64,000 nt of DNA from Marinomonas piezotolerans (GTDB lineage Bacteria; Pseudomonadota; Gammaproteobacteria; Pseudomonadales; Marinomonadaceae), in assembly GCF_003362755.1 (NCBI RefSeq), contig NZ_QKRA01000002.1, positions 620,001 to 684,000 on the forward strand. Reading direction: 5' to 3'. Under the pieces are notes generated by a model. That model was given only the letters and a program-made list of their open reading frames with translations, was not told where the DNA came from and ran no database searches. A program made the position numbers and the translations under genes. Below are positions 35,432-46,275 of the stretch, one piece after another (position 1 is the first letter of the stretch; each line of letters opens with the position of its first letter).

Positions 35432-35562
35432 GTTTATCTCCTAAGTAAGTGTGTTCGCTCATTGCGTTACCGACACTGGTTATACTAAGGAGACCGATGA
35501 TATTAGTGAAATTGTTAATAACTAAAATGTTAATTAGTTAAAGCTATAGGGTGGCAGGACGT

Positions 35563-36621
35563 TTACTCGTCTGGGTATTGGGCACGTATATCTTGAATTT
35601 GTCCAAAGATGGGCAGTGTAAGCGCAACAAGCTGGGGGTCAAAGTGTTTACCTGATTGTTCCGTTAGGTACTCAAGCGTCTGTTCCGCGCTCCATGGCTC
35701 TTTATAAGGGCGTTTGGACAGTAATGCATCAATGACATCTGCTAACGCTACGATACGACCTTCTAAGGGGATATGTTCGCCTTTAAGTCCATACGGGTAA
35801 CCAGTGCCATCCCACTTTTCGTGGTGACTTAACGCAATAGAGCGTGCCATTTTTAACATGGGGTCACTGTCTTGGGAGAGAATTTCTGCGCCATAAATGG
35901 TGTGTTTCTTCATCAGTTCCCATTCTGCCTCGTTCAACCGTCCGGGCTTTAAAAGAATGGAATCTGACACGCCGATCTTACCTACATCATGCATGGGGGA
36001 AGCTTGGAAAATTCGTTCGATCCAATCATAGTCATCCACACATTGTTCAGCGATAAGTCGGGTAATGTGACTCATGCGAATAACATGAGCGCCTGTTTCA
36101 TTATCCTTATATTCCACAGCACGTCCGAGGTGGTGAATGATACGCAGCTTGCTTTCTTGCAAAGCTTTGGTGCGCTCTTGTACTTTGAGTGCCAGTTGGC
36201 GATTTTGGTCATAGAGCGCTAAATGGGTTCTGACGCGTGCCTTGACCGAAGGCGGACTAATCGGTTTGGAGATATAGTCAACGGCTCCAAGCTCAAACCC
36301 TTTCTCTTCATCCGGTATGCTGTGTTTTGCGGTCACAAAGATAATTGGGATGCTGGCCGTAAGCGGATCACTCTTGAGGCGTCTGCATACCTCATAACCG
36401 TCCATGTTTGGCATCATCACATCGAGCAGAATAATGTCTGGTTTTGGGGTGCTACGCGCAATAGCAAGCGCTTGCTCACCTCGTAAGGCGACTTTAATAA
36501 CATAGTTGTCTTGCAACGAAGCGGCTAATATATCGATATTTTCTGGGGTGTCATCCACGACAAGCACGGTGGCCTTTTGTAGGTTAGCTGCAACCGAATG
36601 CGCCTTAGAAATCTTATTCAT
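35563..36621 (-). CDS. response regulator REC-HD-GYP
   Basis: This 352-residue protein has a receiver (VDDTPENIDIL, acceptor Asp in LLDVMMPNMDG, Lys in SKPIS), then an HD-GYP domain: EYKDNETGAHVIRMS, HDVGKIG near residue 210, HHEKWDGTGYP near 275 and LADVIDALLS. HD-GYP proteins hydrolyse c-di-GMP to GMP or pGpG. The gene lies 16 bases after the large hybrid kinase gene and is its probable output, with no DNA-binding domain involved. Confidence 0.94.
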   Translation of the reverse strand: MNKISKAHSVAANLQKATVLVVDDTPENIDILAASLQDNYVIKVALRGEQALAIARSTPKPDIILLDVMMPNMDGYEVCRRLKSDPLTASIPIIFVTAKHSIPDEEKGFELGAVDYISKPISPPSVKARVRTHLALYDQNRQLALKVQERTKALQESKLRIIHHLGRAVEYKDNETGAHVIRMSHITRLIAEQCVDDYDWIERIFQASPMHDVGKIGVSDSILLKPGRLNEAEWELMKKHTIYGAEILSQDSDPMLKMARSIALSHHEKWDGTGYPYGLKGEHIPLEGRIVALADVIDALLSKRPYKEPWSAEQTLEYLTEQSGKHFDPQLVALTLPIFGQIQDIRAQYPDE

Positions 36622-36637
36622 CTTTTAAAACCTGTCT

Positions 36638-39600
36638 TTATTCTTGTGTTATACGAGATTTCAGCGCTGCTAGATGTTGGGCAGCTCTATCAAAATCGTA
36701 AACATTGACCGTGTGGATGATTTTTTGCATCAGCTTTTGTTCTTCAGACCCTGTGAAATAATGCTCTATATCGAGCGCAATGTCTTTCGCCTCGATTAAA
36801 TTTTGCGAAATATAGCTGCTTAACTGATCTAGCATTGCACATTTCTTGCCAACGTTAGCCTCCATGCCCGAGGCGGTTGTACTTAATGTGGGTAATGTCG
36901 CTTCCCATTGTGTGAGAGCCTCAATAACTTGGTCGAGTTCATGGTTTAAGGCTGTTAATTCTGCTTGATGCTCTTGCCCTCTCTCAATTGCCGTCTCGAG
37001 TGTTTTCGCCTGTTTGGCTACCGTTGATATACCTAGTGTAGCGGATGTACTGTAAAGCGTGTGAGCAAGTCTTGTTGCAGATGTGTAATCTGAGCGCTCT
37101 AAAGCGAGCTGAAATCCGTCTGTAAAGGTTCTTTGCTCTTGCAGAAAACGGCGAAGTAAGCGTTTGTAAAGCTCCGGTGTTTGGGTGTGCTCCAAACCTA
37201 GGTTGGTATCAATCAAGGTGCAATCTGGCAACTCAGAGATATCTGTGTCATGAGTTGATACGTCACTAATGAGGGGCGGCGTAATAAGCTTTTGCCCCTT
37301 CGATAGCCACTTCGATATCGTTGAAAACATCTCATTAATAACAATGGGCTTGGCGATGTGATCATTCATTCCAGCAGCCAGTGCATGGTGAATGTCTTCT
37401 TTGATGACATTGGCTGTCATGGCAATAATGGGCAGGTCGGCAAACCTCGCCTGTTTGCGTAGTTCTCTGGTGGCTTGGTAACCGTCCATGACAGGCATTT
37501 GACAGTCCATCAACACTAAATCAAATGATTTTTCTTGAAGAATATTTAGGGCATCTTCACCGTTCACCGCAATACTTAAATGAATACCTGTCTGAGATAG
37601 CAAATCAGTGGCTAGCTCACGGTTAATCTCATTGTCCTCAACTAACAGGATTTTAGCGCCTTTTAGCTCTTCATAGTGTTTTTCATCCGATTGAGATGTT
37701 GATTCTGAGGTCGTCAAATGCTGCATTCCATAGGTGTTTGCGATGCAGTCAAATAGGTTGGACATGGTAATGGGCTTGGTGAGAAAACCCGCTACGGGCA
37801 TATTTTGAGACGCGGCTTTTACATGGTCGAGATTATGGGCAGTCACCATGATAATGGTTGGAGGGGTATCCTCGTCAGTGTGTGCTGCAATAATTCTGCG
37901 GCAGGTTTCGACGCCATCAATATCAGGCATTTTCCAATCGACTAAGATCAGTTCGTAAGCACTGCCTTGCTGCTTCATGGCAGCTAACTTATCAAGGGCT
38001 TCTATGCCACTTGAAGCGCAGTCACACGTCAGGCCAAGCGCCTCAATATTGGCGCTAAGCACGTCACTTGCACTCTGGTTATCATCCACCACAAGGACTT
38101 TATGGATGTCGAGTTCCTGAGACCAGTGATAATCAGGGATTTCATCTTCAACGCGATCAAAGCGTATCGTAAAAGCAAATGTACTGCCTTCATTCTCAAC
38201 ACTTGATACTTGAATGTCACCATCCATCAGCTCAACGAGTTGCTTCGAGATGGCTAACCCTAATCCTGTTCCACCAAAGCGCCGTGTAGTCGACGTGTCT
38301 GCTTGTGAGAAAGATTGAAACAGCTTGCTACGCTGTGCGTCTGAAATACCGATCCCAGTATCTTGAACAGAGAACTTTAGGGTGATGTGTTCACCTGTAT
38401 GATTCAGATAAGCGGCCTTGATAATGACTTCGCCAGACTGTGTGAATTTAACGGCGTTATTACCTAGGTTTAGCAACACCTGTCTCAGGCGCGTGGGGTC
38501 GCCAGCAACGACCTGTGGTACGTCTGGGTCGATGTCAAAGATCAGCTCTAGGTCTTTTTCTTCCGCTTTTAAGCCTAGGGTACTGGCTACTTCCTGCATC
38601 ACTTCTTGCAAGCGGAAAGGAGTGGTTTCAATGTCGACCTTACCCGCTTCAATTTTAGAAAAATCCAAAATGTCATTGATGATACTGAGTAGCGAGACCG
38701 CAGAATTTCGTACTTTTTGGATGTAATTACGCTGCTTACTATCTAGGTCCGTTTGCAGGGCAAGATAGGACATACCGATGATTGAATTCATCGGCGTCCG
38801 TATTTCATGGCTCATGTTAGCTAAAAAGTCGCTTTTAGCGTGGCTGGCGTTTTCTGCTGTTTCCTTTGCTTCTTGAAGCGCACGGGTTTGATCTGCAATT
38901 TCTAGCTCTAGTTCTTCTTTATAGGCCTGTAATGACTGTTGCCTGTTGTAACGGTCGGTGATGTCTCGCCATGTGCAAATGATGGCGGGTGAGTCATGGT
39001 ACATGACACGAATTAGTGTCATGTCGACATAAAGCTGCTGACCAGTTTTTTGGCAAAAACGCCAATCACAGCGATAATGCCCGTGTTGCTCAACTTGGCT
39101 GAATACATCATTGAGATACGATTCATACTGAGGGTCATCGAGCTGACCCGATGGCGATAGATCCTCTAACGTACGTGATATAAGCTCAAATTTGTTCCCA
39201 TAGTCGAGTGTGTTAACGGCCGCGTCGTTACACTGGGTGATGGCTCGGTTGACGATGATCCAAGCTGGGTCTGGCGACGTTTCAAACATTGAGCGGAAGC
39301 GATCCTCACTTTCGCTTAATTCTGCGAGTTGGCGTTTCACGCGATGAGAAATGGCCAATGCAAAAAGGGTCAGTACTGTAATCGTTAAAGCACAGATCCA
39401 AATGATCGTATGGGAGACGCGAGACAATTGTTGATTCATTTGTACTTCGAATTCGCTTGCTCGCACACGCGCGATGTCACTGACTTCATCTAGATATTTA
39501 GGCAAAGGTAAAAAAATGATTTCCAGTGCTTGGTTCAATGCTGTTTTTTGCGTTTCTAAGTTTAACGCTTGTAGGCGTTCAGCAAAGAGCCCCCGAGCTT

Positions 39601-40492
39601 CTAAGTTCAGCACGTTAGCGTCGTAGTCAATATCGCCTTGCTCACCTACGAGTATGGCTTTGAGTTCTTTCAATAAACGCTTAAATTCCTGAGTGCTTTC
39701 TGGGTATTCATTATTCGCTTGGGACGCGACATAACTTAATTGGTCAAACGCTGGACTAAATTCATTGTTAAGTAGGTGATGTAGCTGCTCCGGTGTCGTG
39801 GCGGTGGAGGCTAGATTAATCGTGACTTCGAGCGTGGCAATGTCGTCTACGATGGTTTTTAAGGAAGACTCTAATCTGGAGGACTGAAGGTCCATATATT
39901 GACGCGCAAGTGCGAGCTGCTCAGACGGATCACTTGATCGATAGAAGAAATAGAGCATGCGGCTTTCTTTTAGCCGGTTACGGCCAGAGAGGCCATAGAG
40001 TACTTTTTTTAGGGCATCGGCCTTGAATAGTGCCTTTTCAAGCAGGTTGTTACTGGCGACTTGTCGCTCGAATTCTGATTTTGTTTGATACCAAGTGTTT
40101 ATTTTCGCAGTAATCTCTTCGATATCGAGTCCGCGATTGTGCATCGCGTTTCCGACAGAAACTGCCCTAGGATTTTGCGGCATGGCGGAGCGGAGAGTAT
40201 CAACAGCGGCGGTATAGCGATCGGTTCGCTCTTGGTCATCTTGTATCTGATTGGCCCCATCAAACAGGGCTTGCCGTAGGCGGCTGCGTTTTTCTGGGAC
40301 AATTTCTCGTAGCTCTGCCGCAGCGTCTAGGATGGTTGCTTGTTGTGTCCGAATCTCTTTTTGTTTGCCACGTAGATCTTGCATCGTGTTCGTCAGTATT
40401 ATTGTGCCGACAATCGATGAAAGAAGACCAAGCGTCGCGAGAATCCATACCAACGAGGATACGGACACTTGTGTATGCAGAGGTTTACTCAT
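36638..40492 (-). CDS. TorS-like hybrid sensor kinase (HK-REC-REC-HPt)
   Basis: This 1284-residue protein has a membrane segment at 12-34, a helical periplasmic sensor of about 325 residues and a second membrane segment near 362-388. A PAS domain (about 395-525) follows, then HisKA with SHEIRTPMN near 561, HATPase with FGGTGLGLA, two receivers (Asp in VDWKMP near 852 and MDCQMP near 996) and an HPt domain (His in [12 protein letters not shown] near 1143). The tail ends with [10 protein letters not shown]. The long helical sensor and the overlapping upstream gene for a periplasmic binding protein recall TorT-TorS. The phosphorelay should reach the HD-GYP regulator downstream. Confidence 0.93.
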   Translation of the reverse strand: MSKPLHTQVSVSSLVWILATLGLLSSIVGTIILTNTMQDLRGKQKEIRTQQATILDAAAELREIVPEKRSRLRQALFDGANQIQDDQERTDRYTAAVDTLRSAMPQNPRAVSVGNAMHNRGLDIEEITAKINTWYQTKSEFERQVASNNLLEKALFKADALKKVLYGLSGRNRLKESRMLYFFYRSSDPSEQLALARQYMDLQSSRLESSLKTIVDDIATLEVTINLASTATTPEQLHHLLNNEFSPAFDQLSYVASQANNEYPESTQEFKRLLKELKAILVGEQGDIDYDANVLNLEARGLFAERLQALNLETQKTALNQALEIIFLPLPKYLDEVSDIARVRASEFEVQMNQQLSRVSHTIIWICALTITVLTLFALAISHRVKRQLAELSESEDRFRSMFETSPDPAWIIVNRAITQCNDAAVNTLDYGNKFELISRTLEDLSPSGQLDDPQYESYLNDVFSQVEQHGHYRCDWRFCQKTGQQLYVDMTLIRVMYHDSPAIICTWRDITDRYNRQQSLQAYKEELELEIADQTRALQEAKETAENASHAKSDFLANMSHEIRTPMNSIIGMSYLALQTDLDSKQRNYIQKVRNSAVSLLSIINDILDFSKIEAGKVDIETTPFRLQEVMQEVASTLGLKAEEKDLELIFDIDPDVPQVVAGDPTRLRQVLLNLGNNAVKFTQSGEVIIKAAYLNHTGEHITLKFSVQDTGIGISDAQRSKLFQSFSQADTSTTRRFGGTGLGLAISKQLVELMDGDIQVSSVENEGSTFAFTIRFDRVEDEIPDYHWSQELDIHKVLVVDDNQSASDVLSANIEALGLTCDCASSGIEALDKLAAMKQQGSAYELILVDWKMPDIDGVETCRRIIAAHTDEDTPPTIIMVTAHNLDHVKAASQNMPVAGFLTKPITMSNLFDCIANTYGMQHLTTSESTSQSDEKHYEELKGAKILLVEDNEINRELATDLLSQTGIHLSIAVNGEDALNILQEKSFDLVLMDCQMPVMDGYQATRELRKQARFADLPIIAMTANVIKEDIHHALAAGMNDHIAKPIVINEMFSTISKWLSKGQKLITPPLISDVSTHDTDISELPDCTLIDTNLGLEHTQTPELYKRLLRRFLQEQRTFTDGFQLALERSDYTSATRLAHTLYSTSATLGISTVAKQAKTLETAIERGQEHQAELTALNHELDQVIEALTQWEATLPTLSTTASGMEANVGKKCAMLDQLSSYISQNLIEAKDIALDIEHYFTGSEEQKLMQKIIHTVNVYDFDRAAQHLAALKSRITQE

Positions 40493-41732
40493 TCTGCGCT
40501 CCTACAGAGAATGGTATCGCTTCTATGTGGATTGAGGCCTGTTGATTGTTGGATACGCTCACGGCTTCACCATCCAGTACCGCACTTAGCCAAATTTTGG
40601 GTGGCGCTAACGTATCGGAATTGATTTTTCTTGAAAGGGAAAGCATCGTCTCTAACCCTAAATCAAACTCGTCTAAATTTTTTAACGTTGTAATGATCTC
40701 TGTACTGGTTGGTGGTGTATTGGGGTGGTACTTGCTAAGAATATACCCGAAAAAACGTGCTGAGATATAGCCATCTAACTCCAGGGTGGTAGGGGCCGAG
40801 GCGTCCTGGCTGTACCTTTCATAGTCTTCTAAAAACTCTTTGATCAAAGGGAGGTTGGTTTCTGTTAAGGGCGGAGTAACTTGTGACACGAGAGTCGTAG
40901 CACGTGTGGTTTGAGTGAATGTTGCTAACGATTCCAAGCCGCTGAAAGAGAGGGCCGCAAATAAAGGTGAGATGCCTACTTCATCTAGGTTTTTAATGAG
41001 TTGTGCGCTGGTCGCGGATGTACTTACGAGAAACACTACCTTTGGCGTAGGAAAGCTCGATACAATATCCGCCGCAGCGTGGGAAGCCGAAGTATGGTTA
41101 CGCAGGTAACGAATTAATAGGACGTTGTCCGCATTCTTAACGCCATAGTGATTGAGCGCCGCCATCAGACCTTGTACCCCCGCATCGCCATAGGCATCTT
41201 TCTGGGCCAGAATGGCAATTTCATCACCGGTAATATCTAGGTTACAAATGAGAGTTTTTACCAAATAGAATGATTCTTCTTGGTACGTTGTACGAAAACT
41301 GAAGATATGACGACTGGCGCGCTCGGTTCTCAATATATCCGCACCAGTGATCGGCGCAATCAGGGGGATGTCATATCGCTCTAAAATGGGTAGCGATGCA
41401 ATGGCGGTCGGTGTGCCGATGCTGCCGACCAGCGCTTGCACCTTAAAATCATGGATGAGCCGATTAACCGTTGTAGTGGTTTTCTCTGGGTTATATTCAT
41501 CGTTTAAAGCAATAAAGGACACGTCATAATTGAGCGTCTTGGCAGCGTTTGTATGTTGTATGCCTAACCGTAGACCGTGCGCAACACTGTCACCCAAGAA
41601 CGCATTAGGTCCTGTAAAGGGGCCGGTAAACCCTATTTTCAGGGAATCTGCATACCCAGCTCCGCCTAGGCTGAATGCCGCACAGAGCATAAAAAAAATG
41701 CGGTGTATTAGGCGTCTGTGCAAATTTGTCAT
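40485..41732 (-). CDS. periplasmic binding protein, branched-chain amino-acid receptor type, sensor partner
   Basis: This 415-residue secreted protein of the Peripla_BP_6 (LivJ-like) fold has a signal peptide ending GYA, then [20 protein letters not shown]. Further family blocks are [27 protein letters not shown] and [16 protein letters not shown]. No ABC permease or ATPase gene is near. Its stop overlaps the start of the hybrid kinase, so it is most likely a ligand-binding co-sensor, not a transport receptor. The ligand is unknown. I take the ATG at 41732, eight codons inside the longest frame, because it gives a normal signal peptide. Confidence 0.88.
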   Translation of the reverse strand: MTNLHRRLIHRIFFMLCAAFSLGGAGYADSLKIGFTGPFTGPNAFLGDSVAHGLRLGIQHTNAAKTLNYDVSFIALNDEYNPEKTTTTVNRLIHDFKVQALVGSIGTPTAIASLPILERYDIPLIAPITGADILRTERASRHIFSFRTTYQEESFYLVKTLICNLDITGDEIAILAQKDAYGDAGVQGLMAALNHYGVKNADNVLLIRYLRNHTSASHAAADIVSSFPTPKVVFLVSTSATSAQLIKNLDEVGISPLFAALSFSGLESLATFTQTTRATTLVSQVTPPLTETNLPLIKEFLEDYERYSQDASAPTTLELDGYISARFFGYILSKYHPNTPPTSTEIITTLKNLDEFDLGLETMLSLSRKINSDTLAPPKIWLSAVLDGEAVSVSNNQQASIHIEAIPFSVGAQNE

Positions 41733-41935
41733 GACACAATATTCTCTTCGGTTCATCGAATTAGCAGTATCGAGGATATATTCGTATTAGCTTAAATAGT
41801 AGACATTAATTTTAGTAGCACTAATGTCTTGTCGTGTAGGGGATTTGTCACGTTCTGTTAAACGCTTAAGTTGTCATTGTAACCAAAAGGCGATTTGGCC
41901 GTAGGAGAAGAGAGTCAAAATAGCTTTTCGTAAGG

Positions 41936-41969
41936 AGCGCTCTAGGCAAAGCAATATGACTAGAGCGCT
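41936..41969 (-). terminator. inverted repeat downstream of pxpC
   Basis: Perfect 10-bp arms AGCGCTCTAG/CTAGAGCGCT with a 14-base loop, 21 bases past the pxpC stop. No T run follows on the minus strand. The rest of the 257-base gap (41733-41989) shows nothing else definite. Confidence 0.55.
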
Positions 41970-41989
41970 TGATGAGATGGATTAAATGA

Positions 41990-42913
41990 CTAGCGCCATT
42001 GCGCGATACGAGCCAGTTGTAAATGACGCTCTCGCTCGGCTTGATCCACGGAAACACATTGAAAACCGATCGTATCACCAGGTTGTTTCTGTGATAGCAG
42101 GCCGCCGCTAAACGATGTGACACAGCCTATTTTCGGGTAGCCGCCAATGGTCTGACGATCACGTAATAAGATGATAGGTTGGCCGTCATTGGGAATTTGC
42201 ACCGATCCATAAGCGATGCCCTCAGAGATGATCCCTTTTTTATTACCATTGATGGCTTGTCCACTCATTCGATAACCCATTCGATCGCTTTGTGGTGTAA
42301 CCGTAAACTCACTACCAAAGAAGCGTGCGCGATCCAGCCCCGAAAATGTGTCAAATTGATAACCCATTACCACAGCGATGTCTTTACTGTCGTAATTTGG
42401 GATGGCAATGCGAGGCACAATTTTCTGATCGTGCTTTGACGTAGCGGTATAGGGCAGCACGTCCCCTTTTTGTAGCTTATGACCTTTGCCCGTTTGCCCC
42501 CCCAACGACTCCCGCATAACCGTTGCAACGCTGCCTAATATTGGTGCAACGTCAAAGCCGCCTTTAACGGCCAAATAGGCCCGCAAACCATGTGAAGGTT
42601 GTTTGAACTGCAGAATGTCGCCTTTTTGAATCGCATGCGTTTGCCATGGCAAAATTGGGCGATCATTTAGCGTGGCACCCAGATTAGCCCCTGTCAGTGC
42701 GATGCTGGTCGGCGCTTGAGCCTCCAGCGTGAACATTCCAAAGGTTATCTCGATTTGCGCACTGTTATCTGGATTATCCAATAATGCGTTGGCCCAACGA
42801 AACGCGAGCTCGTCCATCGGCCCACCTGTGGTGACACCAAGGTGTTGATAACCATGACGTCCTAAGTCTTGCACAAGCGCCAGCATACCGGATTTTAAAA
42901 CATTAAAAGCCAT
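41990..42913 (-). CDS. pxpC: 5-oxoprolinase subunit C
   Basis: This 307-residue protein carries the AHS2/carboxyltransferase-like domain (formerly KipA/YbgK). It opens MLALVQDLGRHGYQHLGVTTGGPMDELAFRWAN and later has DRMGYRMSG. PxpABC hydrolyses 5-oxoproline to glutamate with ATP. Its start overlaps the pxpB end by 11 bases. It is the last gene of the operon. Confidence 0.94.
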   Translation of the reverse strand: MAFNVLKSGMLALVQDLGRHGYQHLGVTTGGPMDELAFRWANALLDNPDNSAQIEITFGMFTLEAQAPTSIALTGANLGATLNDRPILPWQTHAIQKGDILQFKQPSHGLRAYLAVKGGFDVAPILGSVATVMRESLGGQTGKGHKLQKGDVLPYTATSKHDQKIVPRIAIPNYDSKDIAVVMGYQFDTFSGLDRARFFGSEFTVTPQSDRMGYRMSGQAINGNKKGIISEGIAYGSVQIPNDGQPIILLRDRQTIGGYPKIGCVTSFSGGLLSQKQPGDTIGFQCVSVDQAERERHLQLARIAQWR

Positions 42914-43619
42914 CGAGTGTGCCCCCTTGTGCTAAAAACTCATCCCGTGAAATGGGCTCAAATCTGACTGTGTCGCCCGCTTCAATAAGGGCTAGACTTT
43001 CACTCCCCCAATCCACGAGTTGTAATGGTGTGCGACCAATGATTTGCCAACCTCCAGGCGTACTAGAAGGGTAAACCGCGGTTTGCTGTTCCGCGACAGC
43101 AACACTGCCTGTTGGGACTTTTAATCGCGGAGTATCTTTACGCGGACAATGTAGGGCCTCAGGCGTATTACCTAAGAACGCAAACCCTGGGGTAAAGCCA
43201 ATAGCATAAGCTCGATAGGCCGTTTTTGAGTGCTGCGCAATCACTTCTTCTACCGTTAAATGGCAATACTCTGCTAAGTATTCTAAGTCTGGACCGACTT
43301 CAGAACCGTAGTAAACAGGAATCACCACTTCGCGGGCATCTTGGTCGGCGGCGGTATCAAAGTCTAATGATTGAACAAGCGTTGTCACTTGTCGGCAAAT
43401 GGCAAAACGATCGTAGTGATCCGTATCAAAAATCACGAGTAGCGTTGTGTATGATGGAATCAAATCGATGATGCCTGCGATCTTTCTCAAATGATGTGAG
43501 ACTATCGTGATTTGATCTGCCGTCTTGTTACTGATGGTTGCCGAAAATGTCAGGCGACATGCTTGCTCGCTGACCATATCAATGCGAACCTCAGGTGTAG
43601 TAGGCGTAGTATTATACAT
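42903..43619 (-). CDS. pxpB: 5-oxoprolinase subunit B
   Basis: This 238-residue protein has the AHS1 domain (formerly KipI/YbgJ), with the typical block IGFTPGFAFLGNTP and VPTGSVAVAEQQTAVYPSSTPGGWQIIGRTP split across the second half. It pairs with PxpC in the ATP-dependent opening of 5-oxoproline. It lies 8 bases after pxpA. Confidence 0.94.
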   Translation of the reverse strand: MYNTTPTTPEVRIDMVSEQACRLTFSATISNKTADQITIVSHHLRKIAGIIDLIPSYTTLLVIFDTDHYDRFAICRQVTTLVQSLDFDTAADQDAREVVIPVYYGSEVGPDLEYLAEYCHLTVEEVIAQHSKTAYRAYAIGFTPGFAFLGNTPEALHCPRKDTPRLKVPTGSVAVAEQQTAVYPSSTPGGWQIIGRTPLQLVDWGSESLALIEAGDTVRFEPISRDEFLAQGGTLDGF

Positions 43620-43627
43620 AGGAGCTC

Positions 43628-44368
43628 TTACCCATTTGAGCCTTCGACAACGGCGCGGATGCGTTTGACGGCGTCAACAGCGTGAGCACCATCACCGTGA
43701 ACACAGATCGTATTTGCTTCGACCGCTAGTGACGTACCGGATTCGGTGGTCAAGGTGCCGAATTGACTTAACTGCAATACTTGCGCCTCAATTAAATCAA
43801 AGCTTTGGTGGACCGAAAGTGGTTGACTGCGCGGCGTCAGTCGGCCGCTATCGCTGTACAGTCTGTCTGAAAAAGCTTCGAACCATAACTGAAGGCCGTA
43901 TTTTTGAGCGAGGACTTTCACTTCCTCTACTTCGGGGATCGCCATGACCATTAAGATCAATGAGGAATCCAGCTCACTGACTGCCTGCATCACTGTTTCA
44001 AGCACACTGAAATCTTTCATCATTGTGTTATACAGTGCGCCGTGAGGTTTCACATAGGCCACCTCAACACCCTGTGCTCGACAGATGCCTTGCAATGCGC
44101 CAACTTGATATTGGATCAAGGCTTTCAATTCTGTAGAGGCGATGTCCATATTGCGACGCCCGAATCCTACTAGATCTGGGTATCCTGGGTGGGCGCCAAT
44201 GGTGACTCCGTGATGCTTAGCTAATGCCACTGTTTTGCTCATGGTAAGGGGATCAGAAGCGTGGAAGCCACACGCAATATTGGCTTGATCAATATAAGGC
44301 ATGATTTGCTCGTCTAGCCCCATGGGCCATGCCCCAAATGCTTCGCCCATATCACAATTAAGTTTCAT
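43628..44368 (-). CDS. pxpA: 5-oxoprolinase subunit A (LamB/YcsF family)
   Basis: This 246-residue protein has the LamB/YcsF pattern: CDMGEAFGAW at the start, ANIACGFHASDP, GAHPGYPD and YVKPHGALYN, with NTICVHGD near the end. It is the third component of the bacterial 5-oxoprolinase. It follows dctM after 12 bases. Confidence 0.95.
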   Translation of the reverse strand: MKLNCDMGEAFGAWPMGLDEQIMPYIDQANIACGFHASDPLTMSKTVALAKHHGVTIGAHPGYPDLVGFGRRNMDIASTELKALIQYQVGALQGICRAQGVEVAYVKPHGALYNTMMKDFSVLETVMQAVSELDSSLILMVMAIPEVEEVKVLAQKYGLQLWFEAFSDRLYSDSGRLTPRSQPLSVHQSFDLIEAQVLQLSQFGTLTTESGTSLAVEANTICVHGDGAHAVDAVKRIRAVVEGSNG

Positions 44369-44380
44369 AAAACGCTCCTG

Positions 44381-45688
44381 TTAACTTTGCGACATCGTTG
44401 TGGGGAGATACGTGACGATCTCGGGAAACAAGCTCACTAGCACGATGGCCGCAGCGATCAGTAAGAAAAAAGGTAAAGCTGCACGTGCAACATAAAGAAT
44501 ATCTCGTCCAGTGAGAGCTTGTATGACAAATAAGTTGAATCCTACGGGTGGGGTGATTTGTGACATTTCTACTACTAATACGATGAAAATGCCAAACCAA
44601 AGTAAGTCGATGCCCGCTGCTTGCACCATTGGTAAGACGACTGCCACGGTGAGTACGACGACGGAAATACCATCAAGGAAGCAGCCTAAAATGACGAATA
44701 GAATGGTCAAATAAAGGATCAATGCCATGGGTGACAGATCCATGCTGCCGATCCATACCGCCAACTCTTTTGGTATGCCCAAGAAACCCATTGCTAAGGT
44801 CAAAAAGTGCGCACCCACTAGGATGAAGGTGATCATACAGGAGCTTTTCACCGCGCCCATCAGACTATCTAAAAAGCTAGCTTTGCTTAACGAGCCGGTG
44901 ACAGCTGCAATAAACAATGCACCCGTAACACCTATCGCTGCCGCTTCAGTTGGCGTGGTGAGACCGCCATATATTGATCCTAAGACAAAGCCAATTAAGC
45001 CGATTACCGGAAGTAGCTGTTTTAGTGCTTTGAAGCGTACCGACCAGCTGGCTTGCGCTTGGGTTTGTTTTGGTAGTTCGTCTTTATGTAATAGCCCCCA
45101 TATCATGGTGTAACCCATAAACAGGCTGACTAGCAGTAAGCCAGGCAGCGCGCCGGCGATAAACAGGCGGGCAATCGAGACTTCCGCCGCAACACCGTAC
45201 ACAATCAAAATGATGGAAGGAGGAATGAGCAGGCCCAATGTACCCGAACCAGCGAGTGTACCGATAGCCATACGCTCGCTGTACCCTTGTCTTTTTAACT
45301 CAGGCAGGGTCATTCGACCAATGGTTGCAGCGGTGGCGGCAGATGATCCAGATACAGCAGCAAAAATGCCACAACTTAAAATATTCACGTGAAACAATTT
45401 ACCAGGTACACCGCCCAACCAAGGTGATAAACCTTTGAATAGGTCTTCTGACAAACGTGTACGGAAGAGCACTTCACCCATCCAGATAAACAGCGGTAAT
45501 GCCGTTAACGACCAAGCAGTACTTGCGCCCCATGCGGACGTGGAAAACAACAATCCAATTTGGTAATTCTCAGACAGCACCAAGCCTAAGCCGCCAATAA
45601 AAATCAGAGTAAAGGAGACCCAAACACCGAAGGCCAGCATAGCGAGCATGCCCACGGCTAGAATAATGGAGATTAATGTAAGGTCCAT
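44381..45688 (-). CDS. dctM: TRAP transporter large permease
   Basis: This 435-residue DctM subunit has about 12 membrane segments. Family blocks are SGSSAATAATIGRMTLPE, GTLGLLIPPSIILIVYG, GLTTPTEAAAIGV and TPPVGFNLFVIQAL. It forms the sodium-driven channel with DctQ. The link to pxpABC points to 5-oxoproline (pyroglutamate) as the substrate. It starts 3 bases after the dctQ stop. Confidence 0.95.
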   Translation of the reverse strand: MDLTLISIILAVGMLAMLAFGVWVSFTLIFIGGLGLVLSENYQIGLLFSTSAWGASTAWSLTALPLFIWMGEVLFRTRLSEDLFKGLSPWLGGVPGKLFHVNILSCGIFAAVSGSSAATAATIGRMTLPELKRQGYSERMAIGTLAGSGTLGLLIPPSIILIVYGVAAEVSIARLFIAGALPGLLLVSLFMGYTMIWGLLHKDELPKQTQAQASWSVRFKALKQLLPVIGLIGFVLGSIYGGLTTPTEAAAIGVTGALFIAAVTGSLSKASFLDSLMGAVKSSCMITFILVGAHFLTLAMGFLGIPKELAVWIGSMDLSPMALILYLTILFVILGCFLDGISVVVLTVAVVLPMVQAAGIDLLWFGIFIVLVVEMSQITPPVGFNLFVIQALTGRDILYVARAALPFFLLIAAAIVLVSLFPEIVTYLPTTMSQS

Positions 45689-45691
45689 GAC

Positions 45692-46207
45692 TTATTCCTC
45701 TAGCGAGAGTTCGTCTTCGTGACGAATGTAGTTGGGAGACTGTCCACGGATAGCGCTAAGCCATGCATCGAATACAGCCAAAACCAAGGCAACGGCGCCG
45801 CTTGCAACAAGTAACTGGGGCATCCAAAGGGGGATGGGTATGTAACCATAAGAGACTTCGTCATAGATATAGGACTCGTACACCATGTAACAGCATGAAT
45901 AAGCAATGAAACCTGTGAGCCCAAGTGCCAGCGTAAGGATGGCGGCTTCTTGTACTTTTCGTTGGCCTTTATTCAGACGTTGAATCAGCAATGTCACTCG
46001 AATGTGGCCTCCTTCATTGAAGGTATAAGCAAGACCGAAAAAAGTGGACGCCGCTAATGCAAACCCTGCAAAGTCTTCGGCGGATGGGACGATGAAGCCA
46101 AAAAAACGTCCAACGATTTGTGCCAGTAAAAGTAGCGTGATGGCAACAATGCAGAAGCCAGAAAGCCAGCCGGATAATTGATAACAAGTCTCTTTGAATG
46201 TCTTCAT
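45692..46207 (-). CDS. dctQ: TRAP transporter small permease
   Basis: This 171-residue DctQ subunit has four membrane segments and the family block FALAASTFFGLAYTFNEGGHIRVTLL. It is tightly coupled to dctM. A strong stem-loop separates it from dctP, as is common where the receptor is needed in excess. Confidence 0.93.
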   Translation of the reverse strand: MKTFKETCYQLSGWLSGFCIVAITLLLLAQIVGRFFGFIVPSAEDFAGFALAASTFFGLAYTFNEGGHIRVTLLIQRLNKGQRKVQEAAILTLALGLTGFIAYSCCYMVYESYIYDEVSYGYIPIPLWMPQLLVASGAVALVLAVFDAWLSAIRGQSPNYIRHEDELSLEE

Positions 46208-46227
46208 GATGATCTCGGGTTTAGCAA

Positions 46228-46254
46228 GCGCCTCCCAATGGGATAGGGAGGCGC
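46228..46254 (-). terminator. dctP-dctQ intercistronic stem-loop
   Basis: Perfect 9-bp GC-rich arms GCGCCTCCC/GGGAGGCGC with a 9-base loop. The absence of a T run and its place after the receptor gene suggest partial attenuation or message stabilisation. Confidence 0.7.
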
Positions 46255-46275
46255 GAGGCGTTTATACGCGGTTTT

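Noticed and set aside
35500..35548. Possible OxyR site before ahpC (AATTAGTTAAAGCTAT region with nearby inverted repeats)
   Set aside because: Only part of the ATAG-N7-CTAT half-site is matched, and the position is close to the end of the HD-GYP gene; too weak to annotate.
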